Positions 16,699 to 25,890 of a stretch of DNA of 64,000 nucleotides are shown one piece after another (position 1 is the stretch's first letter; every line of letters starts with the position of its first letter). The stretch comes from Bacteroidota bacterium (lineage in GTDB: Bacteria; Bacteroidota; Bacteroidia; Cytophagales; Cyclobacteriaceae), in the NCBI GenBank assembly GCA_023428695.1, contig JAEYWY010000021.1, positions 1 through 64,000 of the forward strand, in the 5' to 3' direction. The position numbers were made by a program, and so were the translations under genes. The notes below the pieces were generated by a model. That model searched no databases and was not told the DNA's origin. It saw only the letters and a list, made by a program, of their open reading frames with translations.

Positions 16699-17982
16699 CT
16701 ATTTAAAGAATGGATAACCCGCCGTCGCATACTTCTTCATGCCTTCCTCATCAATATCCACCCCGATTCCGGGTTTGTCCGAGACGGTAATAAACCCTTT
16801 GTCGATCATCTCGCCATCAAACTTCACGATCTCCCTGAACATCGGATCTCTGTGGAAATATATCTGCCACTCCATGATCATAAAGTTCGGCACCGATGCA
16901 CAGACATGACACGAAGCCATCGCACCCAGAAATGATGCAACCATGTGCGGTGCAAACGGCACGTAGTAAAGACTCGCAAGATTTGCTATGCGCTGGCCTT
17001 CACCCAGTCCGCCAACCTTTTGCAAATCAGGCATCACAATGTCCACGGCACCGATTTCCAGCATACGCCTGAAGCCATACGCGAGGAAATGATTTTCGCC
17101 TGCGCATATCGGTGTCGTTGTAGAGTCGGCAATGATCTTATATGCTTCCGGGTTTTCGGCGGGTATCGGTTCCTCCAGCCACATCAGGTTAAACGGCTCT
17201 AGTCTTTTTGCGATTTGTTGTGCCGTTACGGCATCGTATCTGCCGTGCATATCGCAGCAAATGTCAACGTCAGGTCCAACGGCTTCACGCGCCGCAGCAA
17301 CCTGATCCACCATCCGCTTCAGTTCACCGGGACTCGCTGTCCAGTTGTAGCGATCATACTTCTTTGGATCGTTCCACTGGTCCAGGTCGAACTTGATCCC
17401 GGTGAAACCCAAATCCTTTGCCTCAAGTGCAGCCTTTGCAAAATCCTGTGGCGTTGGTAGCCGGCTCTGATATAATGCGGTATCACAATACACGCGAATC
17501 TTGTCGCGGAACTTGCCGCCGAGTAATTGATACACCGGTATGCCCAGCGCTTTTCCTGTCAGATCCCACAATGCTGCCTCAATTGCGGACAATACGGCGA
17601 TGTACATTCCGGATTGTGCACCTTCAAAAATTCCGCTCTTACGAAGCTCGTCAAACAGGCGATGCACGTTAAGCGGGTTTTTTCCCTTCAAACGTTGCTC
17701 AAACATTTTCACAAGATGATAGGTACCGGGCACGGCATCTACACCTTCACCACATCCGTAAATATCCTGGTTGGTACGTATTCTTACAAACAGTCCGTGG
17801 CCATTACGGATAAATGCGCATTGCACCTCCGTGATCTTCAGATCCGAAGGCTTTGATGCCATCGGTGTTCGTTCGGCAGCCTGTTCAAGTCCGTTGCCAA
17901 ATGTTGCGGAAAGTGGCGCAAACACGGCACCTGCCGTTATCGCTTTCTTAAAAAATTCGCGTCGTGAATTGTGATCCTTCAT
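16699..17982 (-). CDS. Tat-exported enolase-superfamily sugar-acid dehydratase
   Basis: A 427-residue member of the mandelate racemase/muconate lactonizing branch of the enolase superfamily, expected to dehydrate an aldonic or uronic acid to a 2-keto-3-deoxy acid. The N-terminus SRREFFKKAITAGAVFAPLS is a twin-arginine signal, so the folded protein should reach the periplasm. Metal and catalytic motifs seen: IKFDLD (near 199), DMHGRYD (near 247), WLEEP (near 272), CAGENH (near 298) and the histidine of FAPHMVAS (near 348). The HGR variant is frequent among mannonate, galactonate and gluconate dehydratases, but the substrate cannot be fixed. It lies 29 bases after the RraA-like gene, probably one transcript. 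Confidence 0.85.
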   Translation of the reverse strand: MKDHNSRREFFKKAITAGAVFAPLSATFGNGLEQAAERTPMASKPSDLKITEVQCAFIRNGHGLFVRIRTNQDIYGCGEGVDAVPGTYHLVKMFEQRLKGKNPLNVHRLFDELRKSGIFEGAQSGMYIAVLSAIEAALWDLTGKALGIPVYQLLGGKFRDKIRVYCDTALYQSRLPTPQDFAKAALEAKDLGFTGIKFDLDQWNDPKKYDRYNWTASPGELKRMVDQVAAAREAVGPDVDICCDMHGRYDAVTAQQIAKRLEPFNLMWLEEPIPAENPEAYKIIADSTTTPICAGENHFLAYGFRRMLEIGAVDIVMPDLQKVGGLGEGQRIANLASLYYVPFAPHMVASFLGAMASCHVCASVPNFMIMEWQIYFHRDPMFREIVKFDGEMIDKGFITVSDKPGIGVDIDEEGMKKYATAGYPFFK

Positions 17983-18011
17983 ATCAAATTATGTTGATGA
18001 CCCTCGTTTAT

Positions 18012-18959
18012 TTACCACGTCCGTTGTTTCAGCAGTTCCTGTATCTGCTCCGGTGGCACCGGCAATTTGTTTATGTTCGTCCTGAGCCACTGTGAAAAAT
18101 CTTTTTCAATCTCGTCCGACCAACGTGAGTCGATCTGACCGGGTGTATATTTTTGTTCGCGAAGGCGCTGGTGTCCGAACATATCGCGCAGCCTTACGAC
18201 TTCCGAAATCTTCACCACTTTTTCAGCAAGATGAGCGGGAATGAAAATCACACCACCATCGCGGCCAAGCACAACGTCGCCGGGCATTACAGTTGCTTTA
18301 CCGATGCGCGTTGGTGTGTTGATACCAACAAGCGTCGTGTTCAGCTTTCCGTTAGGATCGTTCAAATGATGTGAAGGATGATACGTTCTGAAAAATGAAG
18401 TAAACGATCCGATTTCTTTCAAGCCATTGATGTCGCGTATCGCGCCGTTGTAGACAATGCCGTTTCCGGTTTTCGTATAAATCGAATTTCCAAGGTTGTC
18501 ACCAATGGTTGGTCCGTCAACGTGAGCACCGAACTGATCGACGACATATACATCGCGTTTTACCAACATGTCAATCGGCCATGAATTTTGTGACTTCACA
18601 CGCTTGTCGCGGTTGTGACCACGATCATCGATGACGCGGTGTATGTCGGGGCGCCCGGGCACAAACGTCGCCGTGACTGCGCGTCCGATGAGTACGCTAT
18701 CCGGATTGATCATCATCCACCCGTCTTCGTATTGTTGATTGTAGTTCTCGTTACGTAATACGGCCCATGCTTCTTCAAGCGTCACGAGTTTCATCCTGTC
18801 CAGGATTTCATCGGGGACCTTTGGCCGCCCATCAGGGAAGCGCTCACCTTTCCATTCAGGTGTGAGGAAAATAAGTTCTTCTTTGGAAATCTGCTGCGCC
18901 TGGATATTCTGGCACAAAAGTACGCCCATTAAAATGGCGAATGTTTTCAATGCATTCAT
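18012..18959 (-). CDS. RraA/HMG-aldolase family protein with Sec signal peptide
   Basis: A 315-residue protein of the RraA fold. Members are 4-hydroxy-4-methyl-2-oxoglutarate/oxaloacetate-type aldolases or RNase E regulators. A Sec signal peptide occupies residues 1-22 (cleavage after QNIQAQ). The conserved core is present: DQFGAHVDGPTIGDNLGN, then NGIVYNGAIRDINGL with the arginine-aspartate pair that binds substrate and metal in the aldolases. It is longer than the ~160-residue RraA proteins, with extra N- and C-terminal regions. Adjacent to the exported dehydratase it may cleave or process the keto-acid product; that link is inferred from context. Confidence 0.8.
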   Translation of the reverse strand: MNALKTFAILMGVLLCQNIQAQQISKEELIFLTPEWKGERFPDGRPKVPDEILDRMKLVTLEEAWAVLRNENYNQQYEDGWMMINPDSVLIGRAVTATFVPGRPDIHRVIDDRGHNRDKRVKSQNSWPIDMLVKRDVYVVDQFGAHVDGPTIGDNLGNSIYTKTGNGIVYNGAIRDINGLKEIGSFTSFFRTYHPSHHLNDPNGKLNTTLVGINTPTRIGKATVMPGDVVLGRDGGVIFIPAHLAEKVVKISEVVRLRDMFGHQRLREQKYTPGQIDSRWSDEIEKDFSQWLRTNINKLPVPPEQIQELLKQRTW

Positions 18960-19039
18960 AACAAGATAAAATTAGCGTAGGGAGTTCTTTGGTCGATGAC
19001 CGTTCATCATAATATCAAAAAATCGATCACCATATGTTC

Positions 19040-19107
19040 AAAAAAAAATGGGTTAAAGAATGGCAGGGAAGCAACTCCGGCAGCTGCCCCCTGTTCATTC
19101 TCAACCC
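19040..19107 (-). terminator. Strong terminator after susD
   Basis: On the minus strand an imperfect ~19-bp inverted repeat (19107-19089 with 19068-19050; arms begin GGGTTGAGAATG and end CATTCTTTAACCC) is followed by A and nine T's (19048-19040). It lies 27 bases after the susD stop, so the SusC-SusD transcript probably ends here. Confidence 0.85.
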
Positions 19108-19133
19108 AAACGTTATTCAGACTATTACTATTC

Positions 19134-20666
19134 TTATGGTACGTCCCACCAGACTCTCGTGTCGAGTTCGTCCGGTCCCATGCGTTGTAACGCAACCGAA
19201 AGGTTCGCCTCATTCACAGAAGCTTCCGAAACCGGATAAGTCAGTCTTCTTATAAAATCAACTTCTTTGCCCGGATACGGGTTCGGCGCTAGATCCGGGA
19301 ACCCGCTGCGGCGGTAGTTGGCAAATACCTCGGGACCATTAGGGAAAGATGCAATCCAATACTCGTTATTGATTTGCTCCAAAGCATTTCCCGCATCAAA
19401 GGGATGGCTTGCAAGGTATGTATCGATGTCATCCGAAGCGATTGCAGAGTTTGCATCGAACAGGGCCATCTGTTCCATGTGTGCTCGTACACCTGCCTCG
19501 TAGTAATCCGCAGCATCGCCGGCGTTTATCCATCCACGGTGGCGTGCCTCCGCAAGCAGCAACTGAGTTTGAGCTGCAGAAACCAGGAAGTACGGCGCCG
19601 TGATTTTCATCACGCGTCTGCGATCAGCCTGCGAGAAATCATAGAAGCTTGCCAGACCAAGGTCCGTTGCCACCGCACCGATGGTACTGTTATCGTGGCC
19701 CATTGGCATTCCGACCTGGTCTTCAGGATCCGTGCTTGCAACATCAGGCTGCTGTGCCGGGCCGGAGGTTGCTCCGATGTAACGTACGGCGATCGCAGAG
19801 AGGCGTGGATCATCGTTGTTTTTCATATGGTCAACAAATGGTGCCGCCAGATAGAAGTTAGCGCCTTCTGTACCGTTGAGCGTGCCGCCCATCGCGTTCT
19901 GGTAGTTGTTGTCGTGACGCAATACTGCATTATCAGCATTTGTAAGGATCAATTGCGCCAAATCCAACGCGGAGACTACCTGCTGCGCTTTTGTTGCATT
20001 CACCTTGCTGAGCCGCATGCCTGCTCTCAGCAATAGCGAGTTCGCAAACTTTTTCCATTGAGCGATGTTACCACCGTAAAGCGCATCTGCCGTTTCAATT
20101 CTGCCTGAAGCATTCAACGCCGCTGATGCCGCCGTTAGTTCAGTTATGATGCTGTTGTAAATGTCTTCCTGCGAGTCATACGCCGGGAAGAAGTTTACTT
20201 CGAGATAACCTTTTCCAGCCTCAGTATAGGGTACGTCACCATACTCGTCGGTCAATACCATAAACGTGAACGCCTGAAGTATTCGCGCCATGTTGTAAAG
20301 GTTCGCCCGGTCCGGATCATCTTTTGTTTTAGTGATGACATCAACTGTATTTTTGATGACGTTCCGATAATAGGACTGCCACAAAGATTGCGTTGCTCCA
20401 CGGTTATCCTGATTGTAATTGGCTCCCGCGACGACGCCTGAGTTCGGCGTAATTATTTGCTGCACGATTCCAAGATCGTAGATCAGATAACTTCCACCGG
20501 CAAATCCACCGCTGTTAACGTTAAGGATGGCGTTGTTCAGCTGGTACGCCGGATCGATGTTCAATGCCGCAACCTTACTGGTATTCAGGTCATCGAACCC
20601 GCTGTCGCAGGCGTTGACCAGCGCGATCATCGACAACGCTGTAAAATATCTTAATAACTTTCTCAT
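19134..20666 (-). CDS. SusD/RagB-family outer-membrane lipoprotein
   Basis: Surface glycan-binding partner of the SusC transporter just upstream. The 510-residue protein starts with a lipoprotein signal ending IALVNAC (lipid cysteine at residue 20) followed by DSGFDDLN. The pattern of helices with YRNVIKNTVDVI and ARILQAFTFMVLTDEYGDVPYTEAG matches the TPR core of the SusD_like_2 type, and YPVSEASVNEANLS the conserved end. It begins 12 bases after the susC stop and is followed by a strong terminator. Ligand specificity cannot be read from sequence. Confidence 0.95.
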   Translation of the reverse strand: MRKLLRYFTALSMIALVNACDSGFDDLNTSKVAALNIDPAYQLNNAILNVNSGGFAGGSYLIYDLGIVQQIITPNSGVVAGANYNQDNRGATQSLWQSYYRNVIKNTVDVITKTKDDPDRANLYNMARILQAFTFMVLTDEYGDVPYTEAGKGYLEVNFFPAYDSQEDIYNSIITELTAASAALNASGRIETADALYGGNIAQWKKFANSLLLRAGMRLSKVNATKAQQVVSALDLAQLILTNADNAVLRHDNNYQNAMGGTLNGTEGANFYLAAPFVDHMKNNDDPRLSAIAVRYIGATSGPAQQPDVASTDPEDQVGMPMGHDNSTIGAVATDLGLASFYDFSQADRRRVMKITAPYFLVSAAQTQLLLAEARHRGWINAGDAADYYEAGVRAHMEQMALFDANSAIASDDIDTYLASHPFDAGNALEQINNEYWIASFPNGPEVFANYRRSGFPDLAPNPYPGKEVDFIRRLTYPVSEASVNEANLSVALQRMGPDELDTRVWWDVP

Positions 20667-20678
20667 GATTCCTTCCGA

Positions 20679-23600
20679 TTAGAGTTTAACATTCAGGTTA
20701 AAACCAATGCTTCGCGTAGTTGGTACACCTGTTGATTCCATACCCACGAGGTTATCAGACGTGTAGCCAAATGATTCAGGATCGATATTCGGTATCCACT
20801 TCTTCAGCATGAGTACGTTGTTTGCAACAAAGTCAAGACGCACTGCGCGGAACGGGAGGTTCTTAGGCAGGAACTTGGTAAAGTCATAACCTATCGTAAT
20901 CTGACGCAGCTTCCAGTATCCGCCGTCATATACCACGGGCTCAACAAGACCTTTGGAGCGTACAACTTCATAAAATGGCTGAACAGGGAATACTGCGACG
21001 GTATTGGTGGCGCCCTCTTCGTTGACACCTTCACCAACAACACCTTCCTCACGTCCTGCAAGGGTTTCTTTATGAAGACCGTGACGATACGCGTTGAAGT
21101 TAGTTCCCGACAAGATCGTATTGCCAAGTTTAAAGTCGATGAGGAACGACGCTGTGATTCCCTTATAATTAAATGAGTTCGTAAAACCTCCTACCCAGTT
21201 GGGCAGACCGCTTCCGAACATAATCATTTGCGGAGTCGCAAGCGCAATTCCATTTGCTCCATAAACGATCCGGCCCTGCTCATCGCGCCGATATCCAAAA
21301 CCGGTAACCTGTCCCAATTCTTCGCCTACTACGTGACGAAGTTCACCGTTGAAAAGGTGGGTACCGACTGTGATGCGTTCACCAGGGGTGTCAGTCAGCA
21401 GGCTTAACACTTTCGTTTTGTTGTATGCGCCGTTAAACGTGAATTCCCAGGTAAAATCACCGGTTTCAACCGGTACGAGATTGACTAATATTTCAATACC
21501 ACGGTTGCGGCTTTCTCCACTATTGATGTTGGTAGTGACATACCCTGACGCATCTGAAACCTGTGCCTGTACGATCTGGTCAGTTGTAGTTTTTTCGTAA
21601 ACAGCAACGTCGAAGGCTACACGTTCATTGAACAGTTTGAGTTCAAGACCGAGTTCCACTTCTGAAACAGACATTGGTACAAGGTTCGGGTTTGGTATCA
21701 CGGTTCCCGACGGACCGCCCACCGGCTGAGCTGCCCCTGATGGATTCGGGAACAGGTTGTTGTTGATTCCGTAAAACAACAGGTTGGAATACGGAGCAAC
21801 ATCGCCATCACTACCAACCGCTGCGTATGCTGCGCGCAGCTTACCGAAATTCAGCCATGAGGGGGCAGTGAACGACTCTGTGAATACATATCCAAGTGAT
21901 ACTGATGGATATAAAATACTCCGCTCTTCAGGTGACAAGGTCGAGAACCAGTCGTTGCGCATCGTTCCGCTAAGGAATATCATGTCGTTGTACGAAAGTT
22001 CTACGGATCCATATAGTGAGTTCACTCCGCGTTCTATGAGGTCATAGAGCGGATCTTTCACCCTGCCGTTCTGAACAGTGTATAGATCACGAACAACAAA
22101 ATCGGTTACCTGCACGCTGTTCACATCTGATCTGCGGTACATGTGGTTTCCACCAAAGTTTGCATTCAGGCCAACCTTGCCAAATGTGTGATTTCCACCA
22201 ATGAGGAAGTCAGCGTTGATTTCTCTGAACCGGCGTGCTTCCTGTGTAAACTGACCGTTTACGAAACCTGCAGGAGCCGGTCCGCGTGATGCCTGTCCTG
22301 TCGGGAAGTTGTTGTATCGCTGATCGCGTGACCAGTAATCCTGGCCAATCCGACCCTGCACAAATAACCATGGCAACACATCATAACGAAGGGAAACGTT
22401 ACCAAAAATTCTGTCGCGGCGGATTTCATTGAACTGGTCGGCCAACGTAAAGTAAGGGTTGGTACGGTTCATGAAACGCGAGTAGATGAACTCATTGCCC
22501 TGGGCATTATACTTTTTGGCATCGAGGAGACTCAACGGCATAGAGTTCGCCATATTGTAAATTGCAACCGGGATAGTGTTATCCTGGTTTCCGACGTTTG
22601 GTGGATTCTTGTTATACTCATTCGAGTAGTTGATATTTCCCTTAAATCCGATTTTGTCGGAAAGAGAGTAGTCAAAACCAAGGTTGATGGTTTTCCGGTT
22701 ATAGCTGTTATTGGGTGTAACGCCCTTGCTGTTCATATCAGCCAGCGAAAGGTTGAACCCGCCTTTTTCGCTACCTGATGCAAGGGAAACGGTGTGTGTA
22801 GTAGTCTGACCGTTGCGGAAAAAATTCTTTACGTGACTCGGTTGCGGAACGTAAGGCACTTCAACACCGTCGAACAAAATCTGTGTCATGCCCGGCTGAA
22901 ATTTTTCTCCAAATGACCACTGTCCCGATGTTGGGTTCTCTGAGGTTGGTCTGACTCCGTTTTCTCCCTGACCGTATTCATACTGATAATCTGTAAAGTC
23001 AAGCGGAGTATCATTCGTGTAGTTCACGTTGTACGTAATACCGATGCCCCGGCTTTCTCCTTTTGATTTAGTAGTGATCATGATGACACCGTCTTTCGCG
23101 CGTGAGCCGTACAGCGCGGCAGCTGCTGCACCTTTCAGTACAGTCATGCTTTCTATGTCATCCGGGTTAATACTTTGCAACCCGTCACCACCATCTGCAG
23201 TGATACCGCCACCGCGCGTACCGATTGCTCCATCTGCACCCGCGTTGTTGGGGTTCGTTCCGAAGTTGGTATTATCAACCGGTACACCATTTATAACAAT
23301 GAGAGGATTGTTTTGGCCGGTGATAGAGGATTGTCCGCGGATACGAATCTTGGATGATCCGCCGGGTCCCGTTCCCATGGATGAAATGTTAACACCTGCG
23401 ATTTTTCCCTGCAGCGCGTTCATCGGGTTTGTTGTCCGGTTTACATTGAGTTCGCTGGCGTCGACCTTTGTCGTCGCATAGCCAAGACTTTTGGTTGACT
23501 TTTCAATACCAAGTGCCGTGACGACAACTTCCTGCAATGACTTCACGTCAAGCACCATTGTAATGTCAATCACAGTCCGGTTTCCAACAGCAACTTCCTG

Positions 23601-23915
23601 ATTTGAAAATCCTACGAAAGAAAATACGAGTACGCTGTTGGCGTCGGGGACTTCAATGGAGTACCTTCCGTCTCCGTCCGTAGTTGTACCCGACGTGGTT
23701 CCTTTGATGACAACGTTCACGCCAGGAAGGCCCGTCCCGTCTTCGTCAATAACGCGACCAGTTACATTGATCGCTAATTTTTCCGCTTCAAGGAGACTGT
23801 CTCCATTGCGGTTGAAATGCACTCGCGCATTGTGATCTGAGACGCCGGGATCTTTCGCAAGCGCCCCCGCACTGATCAACACGCTCATGCAGCATACCAG
23901 GTAAAGATGCTTCAT
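20679..23915 (-). CDS. SusC/RagA-family TonB-dependent outer-membrane transporter
   Basis: Barrel-plug transporter of 1078 residues that imports oligosaccharides bound by SusD, energised by TonB. Seen in order: signal peptide (about 1-20), the carboxypeptidase-D-like regulatory domain (about 48-130, NVTGRVIDEDGTGLPGVNVV), the SusC signature LQEVVVTALG, the plug (NPMNALQGKIAGVNI, SKIRIRGQSSI, then DDIESMTVLKGAAAAALYGS) and a 22-strand barrel ending NLNVKL. Length and layout are normal. It is followed by susD after 12 bases. A GAATTTTG box about 75 bases upstream is only a weak promoter candidate. Confidence 0.97.
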   Translation of the reverse strand: MKHLYLVCCMSVLISAGALAKDPGVSDHNARVHFNRNGDSLLEAEKLAINVTGRVIDEDGTGLPGVNVVIKGTTSGTTTDGDGRYSIEVPDANSVLVFSFVGFSNQEVAVGNRTVIDITMVLDVKSLQEVVVTALGIEKSTKSLGYATTKVDASELNVNRTTNPMNALQGKIAGVNISSMGTGPGGSSKIRIRGQSSITGQNNPLIVINGVPVDNTNFGTNPNNAGADGAIGTRGGGITADGGDGLQSINPDDIESMTVLKGAAAAALYGSRAKDGVIMITTKSKGESRGIGITYNVNYTNDTPLDFTDYQYEYGQGENGVRPTSENPTSGQWSFGEKFQPGMTQILFDGVEVPYVPQPSHVKNFFRNGQTTTHTVSLASGSEKGGFNLSLADMNSKGVTPNNSYNRKTINLGFDYSLSDKIGFKGNINYSNEYNKNPPNVGNQDNTIPVAIYNMANSMPLSLLDAKKYNAQGNEFIYSRFMNRTNPYFTLADQFNEIRRDRIFGNVSLRYDVLPWLFVQGRIGQDYWSRDQRYNNFPTGQASRGPAPAGFVNGQFTQEARRFREINADFLIGGNHTFGKVGLNANFGGNHMYRRSDVNSVQVTDFVVRDLYTVQNGRVKDPLYDLIERGVNSLYGSVELSYNDMIFLSGTMRNDWFSTLSPEERSILYPSVSLGYVFTESFTAPSWLNFGKLRAAYAAVGSDGDVAPYSNLLFYGINNNLFPNPSGAAQPVGGPSGTVIPNPNLVPMSVSEVELGLELKLFNERVAFDVAVYEKTTTDQIVQAQVSDASGYVTTNINSGESRNRGIEILVNLVPVETGDFTWEFTFNGAYNKTKVLSLLTDTPGERITVGTHLFNGELRHVVGEELGQVTGFGYRRDEQGRIVYGANGIALATPQMIMFGSGLPNWVGGFTNSFNYKGITASFLIDFKLGNTILSGTNFNAYRHGLHKETLAGREEGVVGEGVNEEGATNTVAVFPVQPFYEVVRSKGLVEPVVYDGGYWKLRQITIGYDFTKFLPKNLPFRAVRLDFVANNVLMLKKWIPNIDPESFGYTSDNLVGMESTGVPTTRSIGFNLNVKL

Positions 23916-24356
23916 AAATTGAGTTGTTATTTGTTGTTTAATTGGGTTTCAACCGATACCTGGCGCACTCCATTTCGGCTCGATCCAACAAAATTCTGGT
24001 CTGGAACACGCAATTCAGAATATTTTTAAAGGTGTTCAATACGAACGGCAAGTTCTTCCAATAAAAGCCGGCGGAGGATTTTGCACACGATTGCGGTTAC
24101 GGTATCAACTTTGACTGTGCGCCGGGAGTGGACCTAAGTGCTAAAGAAACAGGAATTTAGCGGCGCTAATCCGCATTAAAGAACGGCATTGTATCATGAT
24201 ACACACACCGGCCCTCATGTTTATCTCCCTGAAAATACCTGCAATGTTGTTCAAATTCTTTGCTGAACATTTCGTCCCGTGGCCGTCGCGTTGAAAATGA
24301 TCACCAGGATTTGGAAAAACCCAGGAATTGGAAATTAGAAATTCCGGAATTAGTAA
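23916..24356. other. Upstream region of susC with a 14-bp palindrome
   Basis: A 441-base gap between the kinase stop and the susC start, expected to carry the susC promoter and operator. Besides the palindrome at 24190-24203 and a weak -7-like box (minus strand, 23996-23989), no gene or clear RNA structure is seen. Confidence 0.5.
24190..24203. promoter_or_regulatory. Perfect 14-bp palindrome, possible operator
   Basis: TGTATCATGATACA is a perfect palindrome, 275 bases upstream of the susC ATG and 154 bases downstream of the kinase stop. Its size suits a dimeric DNA-binding protein; the cognate regulator is unknown. Confidence 0.35.
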
Positions 24357-25877
24357 TTATTCCTCGTGCTGAAGGTTGGCGATTTCTTCGAACTCGTCGA
24401 ACAATTTCGCCGAAAGGCGTTCAAAAATTGAGAAGTATTTGATGTATACAGAATTATTCTGCTTGTGCGGGCTGTACGTCGATGCGAGGACAACAGACCG
24501 CGCTGCCTCATCGAGACTGTTGTACATACCCATATCGGTCGCACTCAACAGAAACGCACCCTGCGCAATACTATCCGGGTTCTTTCCGACACTTACGTTC
24601 TTATTAAATATGTCGGCCAGCATTTGTGTGTAAAATGGCATGGATGCAAAACTGCCGTTGGCGGTTAAGGTATTGATAGTCCGATGCTCCTGCAACGTTT
24701 TGCCTATGCTGTATATCTCATACAGAATACCTTCGATCGTTGCCCGTATGAAGTGTTGTCTTTCGTGTTTGATATTGATACCGAAATACGAGCCACGTGC
24801 ATTTGCATTCCAGATTGGCGCTCTCTCTCCGAGGAGATACGGCAGAAATATCAATCCATTCGAACCCGGAGAAACTTTCATCGCTTCACGAATCGAATTC
24901 TCAATGGTGTACTCAATATCAAACGGCGCTTTGAAATCACCGAACTGGCGCGCAAACCACTCGAAAATAACGCCACCGTTATTGGTCGGACCACCGGAGA
25001 CGTAGTAGTCTTCCGTGAGGAGATAATTAAAAAAACGTTGTTTACTGTCGCGCAAGACCTCCCGTCCAAGTACTCTTACTGCACCGCTGTCTTCAATGGT
25101 AACGGATGCTTTACCTTCCTCCCATATTCCACCGCCCAGCATGGCAAGACACCCATCTGACGATCCTACGATGATCTTTACGTCGTCGGATAGCCCCAGC
25201 GACTTCTGGTATTCTTTCCTTAGTTTACCCGGAGAATGAAACACCGGTACGAGCTCCGGCAACTTATCCTCGTTGATGCCGGCAAAATCAAGCGCATTGG
25301 TTTCCCATTTGACGTTATAAATATTGAGTAAACCCGTTGCCGACGCCAGACTGTAATCGATCAGGTAACCCTTGGTCAGCTGTTGAATAATATAGCTTTT
25401 GATCGAAAGGAACTTGTATACCTTTTTGAATCTGTCGACATCGTTGCGGCTTAACCACGTGATTTTTATCAGCGGCGACATCGGGTGAATCGGAGTACCC
25501 GTAGCGTTGTAAATATCTGTGCCCAGTTTCGAGCCTCGCAATTCCTGCGCTTCTTTCTTGCCGCGGTTGTCGGCCCAGATAATGGCGTTACCAAGAGGAA
25601 CACCGTTCTTGTCTATTGGCAACACACTGTGCATGGTTGCGCTGAACGAAATTGAAATCACCTTGTGCTTATGCGCATGAATCTTCTCGGTAAGGAAATT
25701 TTTCATGACGTAGAGCATCGTTATGAAAATCTGTTCCGGATCCTGTTCGCTGTAATCCGGTTCGATATGGAACGTGGGATACGCGCCTTTCATGGAGCCG
25801 ATTACCTCTCCGTTGGTGCCAAACGCCATCACGCGTGTGGCATTCGTTCCTATTTCAACCGTAACGATACATTCCAT
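24357..25877 (-). CDS. FGGY-family carbohydrate kinase, gluconokinase-like
   Basis: Cytoplasmic ATP-dependent sugar or sugar-acid kinase of 506 residues. The start at 25877 (MECIVTVEIGTNATRV) begins directly with the phosphate-1 loop and lies 13 bases after the AraC stop; the longer frame would overlap AraC. Seen: FGGY N-domain with IIWADNRGKKEAQELR, the second domain with GSSDGCLAMLGGGIWE, and the family signature GERAPIWNANARGSYFGI. The APIW-N-ANARG form is more like gluconokinases than xylulokinases (TPHWD). Xylulose, ribulose or fuculose remain possible in this context. The gene is between AraC and SusC in a carbohydrate locus. Confidence 0.85.
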   Translation of the reverse strand: MECIVTVEIGTNATRVMAFGTNGEVIGSMKGAYPTFHIEPDYSEQDPEQIFITMLYVMKNFLTEKIHAHKHKVISISFSATMHSVLPIDKNGVPLGNAIIWADNRGKKEAQELRGSKLGTDIYNATGTPIHPMSPLIKITWLSRNDVDRFKKVYKFLSIKSYIIQQLTKGYLIDYSLASATGLLNIYNVKWETNALDFAGINEDKLPELVPVFHSPGKLRKEYQKSLGLSDDVKIIVGSSDGCLAMLGGGIWEEGKASVTIEDSGAVRVLGREVLRDSKQRFFNYLLTEDYYVSGGPTNNGGVIFEWFARQFGDFKAPFDIEYTIENSIREAMKVSPGSNGLIFLPYLLGERAPIWNANARGSYFGINIKHERQHFIRATIEGILYEIYSIGKTLQEHRTINTLTANGSFASMPFYTQMLADIFNKNVSVGKNPDSIAQGAFLLSATDMGMYNSLDEAARSVVLASTYSPHKQNNSVYIKYFSIFERLSAKLFDEFEEIANLQHEE

Positions 25878-25890
25878 AATAACACGGGGT

